A DNA stretch of 64,000 nucleotides from Thelephora terrestris. Taxonomy: Eukaryota; Basidiomycota; Agaricomycetes; Thelephorales; Thelephoraceae. Positions within the stretch are counted from its first letter, which is position 1, and every line of letters begins with the position of its first letter. The notes beneath the pieces are model-generated. The model was not told the origin of the DNA, did not search any database, and worked only from the letters and a program-made list of their open reading frames with translations. Where the stretch lies: the NCBI GenBank assembly GCA_015956445.1, contig WIUZ02000006.1, forward strand, positions 1,550,001 to 1,614,000. Reading direction: 5' to 3'. Positions 57,644-64,000 of the stretch are shown piece by piece. A program made the translations under genes and the position numbers.

Positions 57644-59691
57644 CTAGTGATGTAAGCGACGTACCGAAAGGAGGGTTTTCGCGAATTCCTGCGTGCCAGA
57701 TGCGTCAGCTGGGCAGTTTGTACAACTCTGTAGATTACTTACTTGTTTCTGTTCCTTCGAGAGGCGGCCCCAGGCTGTATTGAATGCATTGAGGCCCCCT
57801 TCGTTTTCCTTGGACCACGCTTCGAAGCATTTTTGTCTGTGCATAATGTAATCAGTGTAGATAATCCGCAATATACAATTAAACTTACTTTTGGCTCGTT
57901 CGCTTCTTCTTCGGGGCAGGCTTCCCGGACGAAGAGAGCGTGACGCTGCTCTCTTGGGGCGTGGTCTCGGCATCCGACTGATCCGGATCACCAGCGGCGC
58001 CAGGGGGGGGTGGAGTTGATGGGATTGGGACGACGTGGGACGGGAGGATGTTGTTGGCGGGCGACATGCTGTAATGCGCGATCCCCGGGACGTCGTCCGC
58101 TGGAAGGGATTTCCCCACTTGTAGAGATGGTGGGGAAATGCGGGGAGAAGAGGGGGGAGAAGGGGTGGGAGGGATGCTAACCATCGCAGAGTTCGCGATG
58201 GGGATCTATTCAATATATTAGTTGTATCGCACCGCCGGAACGACCCTCGAAACAACATACCTTTGATGTGCCTGCAACAGGAGGGCTGGAGGGAAGAGAA
58301 GGGGTGGCAGGGACGATAACCCTCCCGGGGTCCGTCGCAGAGGTCTGTTTCTTTGTTAGCAACAGGAGGTCGTTCAGACGACCCAGGAAACACGCACCAT
58401 GGGTACCGCGTTCTGGAAAACAGTGGGGGTGGGGACCCTGAAGCCGGCGCTAGACAAAAAGTTAGTATCGCGATCAGGTGGTCGCGACCGCCAACGAGAT
58501 AAATACAATAAGTTTTTGGTCTTCTAAGTATGCATTGTTAGTTCGTGAGTATGATGAATATGATAAGTATACTTACCCCGGGTACCTTTGCAACAATTTT
58601 CTTCAGCGTCGGCTTGGGACGGCTGTTCTTGGGCGCCGGGACTGGTGCCGGGACTGGCGTGGGCAGCTTGTCGACCCCATTCCCTTTGTCGACGCCCTTC
58701 CCTTTGTCAATCTTGATCTTCTTAATTGATGGGTCCGAAGTGTCACTGTCATCAGTGTGATCTCGCTTATTACCAATATTGATTTTTTTATCTTCGTCTG
58801 AAGTGGGGGAGCTCCGGGGACTTGCGTGGTTCGACGACCACGAGCTCCAGACGTTCGTCCACAGCTGAGATACCTTCCAGTGGCCGTCGCAGAGGCGCAG
58901 CCAGGGGTACTTGCCCTCCAGCGTGATGCGGAAGGCTTCGGCCAGCTCGAAGCCGATCTGTTCCCGCGGGCCGAGTTTGTCCCGAGTATCCGGATCCTGA
59001 CTCTTGTCGAGAAAAAAACCTCGGACGTCCTTGTAAACGGCGTCGCGTACCCCTTCTGGCACAGTGTTGCCGAATTCGTCCTCTAAGAAGGCGGTTGAGA
59101 CGGACGTCGTGAGATTGCCGGCATCGCGGCTATACTTGAGCTCAGTCCAGGCTTTTTTCGTCCAATAAGGGATCTTGTGGGCCCAATCATCCTTGCTTGG
59201 GTTCAGGGGAATGTGGGAAACGGAGCTGGGAGCCGCGTAACCGGGCGTGATCCGATTGACCATCGCCTCGATGTTGGTCGTCGTAGCGTCAAGTTTTTTG
59301 CCGAGATTATCGACAAGATAATTGTAGGAGGCCCTGTACTATAGTTAGCGTATGTAATCAAATCGAGATATACGTACGTCAGAGTGAATACATTTCCTTG
59401 CGAACGCGCAAGGTCGGTTTCAAGTCGGGTAACCCTTTGGCGAAGCTGATGGCACTCATTACGCATTTCATCAAACTCGTGATCACGATTGTATGGCATC
59501 GCGGGAAGATGGGGAGCGAAAGTAGTCGGATTAGGGAAGCGAGGGGGACCGAGTAAGCCAGATCTAGACGTCCCAGCTCCAGAAAAATCAGCACGAGGGC
59601 TAGACGTCACCCAGATAGCAGGATCCGAGTGATCCGAAGACCCAGAGGTAATCAGGATAGGCGAGGAGGCGTTCGAGTGCAGAGCAGACAT
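57644..59691 (-). CDS. Transposon companion ORF of unknown function
   Basis: ATG at 59691 (MSALHSNASSPILITS), stop at 57644. Exon 1 ends with a coiled coil (FDEMRNECHQLRQRVTRLE). The main exon has KDDWAHKIPYWTKKAWTELK, FLEDEFGNTVPEGVRDAVYK, FELAEAFRITLEGKYPWLRLCDGHWK and an acidic, Lys-rich tail. Further exons are Pro/Ser-rich, then RQKCFEAWSKENEGG with an end KTLLSVRRLHH. Proteins of this layout (a W-rich central block with LC-x-WK) recur in agaricomycete genomes beside CACTA/TNP2-type transposases, as here. Function unknown. Introns are consistent and I see no break, so it may still be expressed. Confidence 0.6.
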
Positions 59692-59837
59692 TTTTCGACG
59701 AGATAATGGGAGAGAGAGAGAGATGAAAAAAGCGATTTTTTTTGGGGATTTGGGGAACTGTACAGTATTCTTTCAGGGTCGGATCGGGCAATTCTTCGTC
59801 TACTTGAGGCGTGAAAAATGCGAATAAATTCATTATT

Positions 59838-61020
59838 TTAATTGTCCTCATCGTCGTCTACAGAACCGTCCGAGTCCGAGTCGTCTACAGGACCGTCCGA
59901 GTCCGAGTCGTCTACAGGATCGCCTACCTCGATTACATCCAACCCAATCTTTTCAATTACAAAATGTTGATTAGTATGATTACCGACACTAAACGGAAAA
60001 GGGACCATAGCGACAACGGAAAGGATCGCTTTGGCGTCGATAACTTGAAGGGCCTCGCTTTGATACCGGCAGACAAGAAGCGTCGAGTGGCTGTGCTGAA
60101 GGAGGTGCTCGTCGGGTGTCGAATAGACTGATACGAGGGCGAGCGCTCTTGATGTGGGTCCAAACGTCTTGATGAAATAGAAGCAAACTTTGGCAAACTG
60201 AATGATGCCTTCGTGTAAGATCTGTGGGACATAGTGAGAACGCTCAAAAGGGGACATAAAATTAACATACCTTGACATTGCGGTCAGTCCGTGCCATATT
60301 CGTACACCGCTCGACCTCTTTCAGACGAGATCTAGCGATTTGTTCCGTCGGAAGCCGGAGTCTTGCCCATCGATACAGGGATTCTTGGCCGTCGTCTGCA
60401 GGAGTGCCCTCACCGGTGAAAAAGATGTTGAGGGCTGTCTGCTCTGCATCCGAAAGTCGATAGAGTTGAGTATCCTTGGGGCCCAGTAACCGATACCCAT
60501 CACCGAGTTCCTTGGATCCACGGGGCTCCTTCTCGGTTAGTTTGAATTCGGGCCAAATTGCCATCATGGCGTTGACATAAGCGAGGCGCCTGGATTGTGC
60601 GGCAAGATTCCGGAAGATGTTTGATGGTTGCCTGAGAAGCGAGCCGAGGTAGCCGACTACGCGTTCCATGGTCCATTGGGACGAGAGGCAGAGAGGGCCC
60701 AAGCGAGACATCTCCTTGGCAAGGTGGGTGAGCAAATGTACGCATTGGCGTACGAAGTGTAGGCGGTCCGGGTTCCTCTGACAGTAAATCAGTTCAAATT
60801 CCGTCGTCCACTGGAGAAGAAGGGTGTGCGTGTCAAGCAATTGCTGCCGAGAAAGGGTCCGTTGAAATATCAGTCGGATCGCGCGAACGAGTTTGCAGAA
60901 GTGGGAGTAGTACGGTTCCGGGAGGACGTTGTAGAATACTCCGGGTCCCTGGCTGTAGATATAGTACAAAAATTCGATAGCCTTATACCCGCTTGAGATT
61001 TTTTTTTGAGGATTTCGAGG
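59838..61020 (-). pseudogene. C-terminal part of a CACTA/TNP2-type transposase
   Basis: Open from about 61020 (SSGYKAIEFLYYIYSQGPGVF) through YYSHFCKLVRAIRLIFQ, VHLLTHLAKEMSRLGPLCLSSQWTMERVVGYLGSLLRQPS and SRRLAYVNAMMAIWPEF. An intron follows TDRNVKV, and the last exon (about 60225-59838) has ILHEGIIQF, LVSVYSTPDEHLL and VIDAKAILSVVAMVPF, then an Asp/Ser repeat tail. This is the C-terminal region usual in TNP2-like transposases (DUF4218-like HL-x-E and GYLG blocks). The N-terminal catalytic half is missing: LTR-retroelement sequence begins at about 61028, so the gene is truncated there. Confidence 0.7.
59853..59934. repeat. 27-bp tandem repeat coding DDSDSDG units
   Basis: About three units of gtctacagnaccgtccgag type encode PVDDSDSDG on the minus strand, at the acidic end of the transposase tail. 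Confidence 0.75.
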
Positions 61021-61027
61021 CACCCGG

Positions 61028-62074
61028 TGTCGTGACCGTATTTCGGACACTATCCGGAATCGCGACCTTCTCTCGACTATCGACAACCGCTGCGCGAGGT
61101 CTGGATGACCTCCCTCAGCATTCTCGACTGTCCCGACGAGGATTTGCCTGTCCCTTCACTTCGCCACACGTCCCTCTCTCCCTATTCTCCCTCGCGACTT
61201 CCCGACGTTTTCCCTTTCGACCTGCGACTTAGACCTGCGACCTGCGACCTGCGCCCTTCGACCTTAGACCTGCGACCCGCGTTCTCTAGTAGATAGTTTC
61301 TCTCAGACTCTTATTCCTTCACACCTCGTCCCGATTACGTCCCGACCAGTCCCGATCCTCCATCACGGCTCTTACCTTTAGCTTTCCTTTCCCTATCTCC
61401 GTTTCCTGCGTCCCGATCACGTCTCGATCGATCGCTTCGCTCTCGACTCTAGGCCTCCCTCTGGTTCGTTTTCCAACCACATTCTTTTCCCTCGCTGTTC
61501 CCTTCGATCCCTTGCCTTCCCTATGTCATAGACGCGTCATTAGGTCTTTTGACATCACTTTGGTTCGTTTCCTTTGGTCCCTTCGTTCTCAGAGCCCCCA
61601 GTATTGTATATAAAGGCCCCTGTATTCGATAGACTCCAGCAATCATTCAGCAGCGTTCCCTCTCTCTCTCTTCCTCTCTCTCTCTCTCTCTTCTGAGGCC
61701 TAGCAGCGTTGCTACGGTCCTCCCTTCGGTTCCCTCGTCGTCTCGCCCTCGTTCTCGTCGTCTCGCCCTCATTCTCGTCGTCTCGCCCTCGTTCTCGTTG
61801 TCCCTCTGGTCTCTCGTGTCCCGCTGGTGTCCCGATTTCTGACTCTGTTGTCCCGACGTATCCCGACGTTTCCCTTTGTCTGTTATTGGTAGTTTCGTTC
61901 TCTGGCTTTCTCGTCGTCCTCTGCCTCGTTCTCCCGTTCTCTTCCCGACTTTCTCTCTCACCTTTCATTCGCTTCCCGCAGATTCCCTAGAGGCTCGCGC
62001 CTCTGAACCGAGGACCCGACCTTCTAACTGCCATCTCTGCCCTCTCGGACTCCGAAGGCTTTGTGGCTAGTTCA
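61028..62074 (+). repeat. 5' long terminal repeat
   Basis: Starts TGTCGTGACC (or TGACCG five bases further in) and ends CTAGTTCA before the primer-binding-like site. It contains a TATA-like tgtatataaagg at about 61606, CT-microsatellite at about 61657-61692 and three 20-bp repeats (tcgtcgtctcgccctcgttc type) at about 61735-61797. Length and style resemble the solo LTR at 3605-4607, but the sequences are not obviously the same family. Confidence 0.7.
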
Positions 62075-62109
62075 TCTGGAACCCACGCCGGGACCGGTTT
62101 TTCCGCTCC

Positions 62110-62591
62110 TTTGACTCATTAAGTCTTCCATCATTCCCTCTACTCGCGCAGAGAAGCGTCTCTCTGACCTTCGGGATTATCTGTCTGAGACAGTCCCACC
62201 CTTCCCACCCACTTTTAGTGATCCTTTCGTTGAAGGTTTCTCTCCCCCTTATCCCGCTGTTCCCGATAATTCTTTGGACGTTCCCGACGATTTTGATCTT
62301 TTAGATTCCAGTTCCCTTACTTCCCTGATAGATTCATCGCGATCCCCGTTTCATATTCCCTCTTCCACGGTCTCTTCTCTTTCGTCCATAGCTTCACTTT
62401 CTCCCAGCCCTCCACCCACACAGCAGACCATGGCAGCACCTCCCTTCTACATGCCTCTCTCGCACACTCGCGACGCTCCCAAGTTCCGAGAGGATGAGCG
62501 AGGCTTCAAGGCCTTCTTCAAGAATGTCTCGGAGCTCGCGAAGCGTGCGGGACTCACAGACGCTGATGCTATTGAGTGGGCGATCTCCTAT
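62110..62591 (+). other. Gag-like coding remnant of the LTR retrotransposon
   Basis: A reading frame with Ser/Pro-rich start and the gag-type block YMPLSHTRDAPKFREDERG. It ends where the palindromic element inserts. Treated as part of the fossil element. Confidence 0.6.
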
Positions 62592-63957
62592 CACTGGGGG
62601 CAGGGGTTGGTTTACTGAGTCAGTAAACTGTGAGTAAATCACAAGGAAATGGAAAAAGAACCTAGCGAGATACTTGCCTGGCAAGCGCAAAGCAAATACA
62701 CAATTTACTGAGCCAATTTACCTGCAATTTACTGGGTTCAGTATGTGCTCAGTATGTTTACAGTTTACTGAGTCATGTGACCACAGTTTTCCCATTAGGC
62801 AAACCTTGGAAAAATTCACAATTTACTGAATAAATTTACCTGCAATTTACTGAGCCACTTGCCCAATCAGTATGTTTTTAATTTGCTGAGTGGTTTGATC
62901 ACGGTTTACTGGACCCAGTAAACTGGAAAAAAACCAAACTGGTTTACTGACAACGTCCCTGATTGGTCAATTCTAAAAATAACCGAAAATTTACCTGGAC
63001 GTGTCATTGTCAGTAAACTGCAAGTTTTCTTTCAGTAAATTGGAAATACACGTCAGGTAAACTGGGAAAACACGTAATGATTTGATCGTGGTTTACTGGA
63101 CTCAGTAAATCAGAAAAAAACCTAACCAGTTTACCAACAATGTACCTGATTGGCTAATTTGAAAAAAACTCGAAAATTTACCAGGACGTGTCTTTATCAG
63201 TAAACTGCAAGTTTTCTTTCAGTAAATCGCAAGTACACGTAAAGTAAACCAGAAAACACGTGTAAACTGTAAGTAAATCCAAAGTTTACGTGTTTTCTGG
63301 TTTACTTTACGTGTACTTGCGATTTACTGAAAGAAAACTTGCAGTTTACTGATAAAGACACGTCCTGGTAAATTTTCGAGTTTTTTTCAAATTAGCCAAT
63401 CAGGTACATTGTTGGTAAACTGGTTAGGTTTTTTTCTGATTTACTGAGTCCAGTAAACCACGATCAAATCATTACGTGTTTTCCCAGTTTACCTGACGTG
63501 TATTTCCAATTTACTGAAAGAAAACTTGCAGTTTACTGACAATGACACGTCCAGGTAAATTTTCGGTTATTTTTAGAATTGACCAATCAGGGACGTTGTC
63601 AGTAAACCAGTTTGGTTTTTTTCCAGTTTACTGGGTCCAGTAAACCGTGATCAAACCACTCAGCAAATTAAAAACATACTGATTGGGCAAGTGGCTCAGT
63701 AAATTGCAGGTAAATTTATTCAGTAAATTGTGAATTTTTCCAAGGTTTGCCTAATGGGAAAACTGTGGTCACATGACTCAGTAAACTGTAAACATACTGA
63801 GCACATACTGAACCCAGTAAATTGCAGGTAAATTGGCTCAGTAAATTGTGTATTTGCTTTGCGCTTGCCAGGCAAGTATCTCGCTAGGTTCTTTTTCCAT
63901 TTCCTTGTGATTTACTCACAGTTTACTGACTCAGTAAACCAACCCCTGCCCCCAGTG
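62592..63957. mobile_element. 1366-bp palindromic non-autonomous CACTA-type element, copy B
   Basis: Same family and same length as 8071-9436. It starts CACTGGGGGC and ends with its inverse, flanked by TAT on both sides (62589-62591 and 63958-63960). The two arms of about 675 bp meet near 63275 around a short loop (gtaagtaaatcc). No coding potential. It is inserted in the gag-like region of the LTR retroelement. Differences from copy A are mirrored in both arms. Confidence 0.92.
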
Positions 63958-64000
63958 TATGGTGGCGACGAGAGCGAAAACTGGGAGAATGTCGCTTGCA

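Larger units (their letters stand above)
61028..64000 (+). mobile_element. LTR retrotransposon fossil (Ty3/Gypsy-type), 5' part; runs off the window
   Basis: A 5' LTR-like segment (about 61028-62074, TG...CA) is followed at 62077 by a TGGAACCCACGCC primer-binding-like site and a gag-like coding region, which is interrupted by a palindromic CACTA-type element at 62592-63957. Gag-type features are a Ser/Pro-rich start and APKFREDERGFKAFF, as in agaricomycete Ty3/Gypsy gag. The rest of the element lies beyond 64000. It is broken by at least that one insertion; whether it is otherwise whole cannot be seen. It abuts the truncated transposase at about 61.0 kb. The preserved gag-like reading suggests a fairly young age. 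Confidence 0.75.

Noticed and set aside
61555-61968. Glu/Arg-rich 137-residue frame
   Set aside because: It is the complement of CT-rich microsatellite and repeat sequence within the LTR.

Overview
This window looks like a nuclear contig of an agaricomycete (mushroom-forming basidiomycete). Evidence: most genes carry several introns of about 45-65 bp; there are four NACHT-WD40 NLR genes of the basidiomycete NWD type; there is a Plavaka-family transposase with a DUF6698 companion, a CACTA/TNP2-type transposase tail and Ty3/Gypsy-like LTR sequence; and single-copy eukaryotic genes (APN2, BUD20, COX23, a Kar3-like kinesin) are present. I cannot name the genus.

Layout: (1) 1-1238, the 3' end of an unknown gene. 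(2) 1.76-20.7 kb, a decayed copy of a tandemly duplicated block holding a small secreted-like protein, an NLR, APN2 and the tail of a Cu-ATPase. The NLR copy is split by a solo LTR (3605-4607) and by a 10,550-bp Plavaka-type DNA transposon (7391-17940), which itself carries a 1366-bp near-perfect palindrome (8071-9436). (3) 20.7-22.0 kb, a Cu-ATPase pseudogene, then an intact BUD20. (4) 23.0-30.8 kb, the second, well-preserved block copy: small protein, NLR, intact APN2 and a Cu-ATPase stub. (5) 30.9-42.6 kb, ordinary housekeeping and metabolic genes: kinesin-14, COX23, an amidase, an amidase pseudogene and a GRDP-like gene. (6) 43.5-54.1 kb, two further NLRs in tandem on the plus strand. (7) 54.5-56.8 kb, a cytochrome P450. 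(8) 57.6-64 kb, a transposon tail (a companion ORF and a TNP2-type transposase C-terminus) abutted by an LTR retroelement, whose gag region carries a second copy of the 1366-bp palindrome.

The strongest results come from comparing the two block copies. The intact copy acts as an empty site for three rearrangements: the solo LTR (4-5 bp target duplication), the 10.55-kb element (12-bp terminal inverted repeats, AA target duplication) and a 494-bp microhomology deletion in the APN2 pseudogene. The two palindromes have CACTG ends, 3-bp target duplications (TGA and TAT), identical length, and arms that match each other within a copy at sites where the copies differ. One NLR (49.2-54.1 kb) changes abruptly from CpG-rich to almost CpG-free at about 51.3 kb while staying open.

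How the genes relate: the NLRs are likely intracellular immune or allorecognition receptors, each with an N-terminal helical region, a NACHT ATPase and a degenerate WD40 propeller. The transposon genes form a transposase-plus-accessory cassette. The remaining genes are unconnected housekeeping loci.
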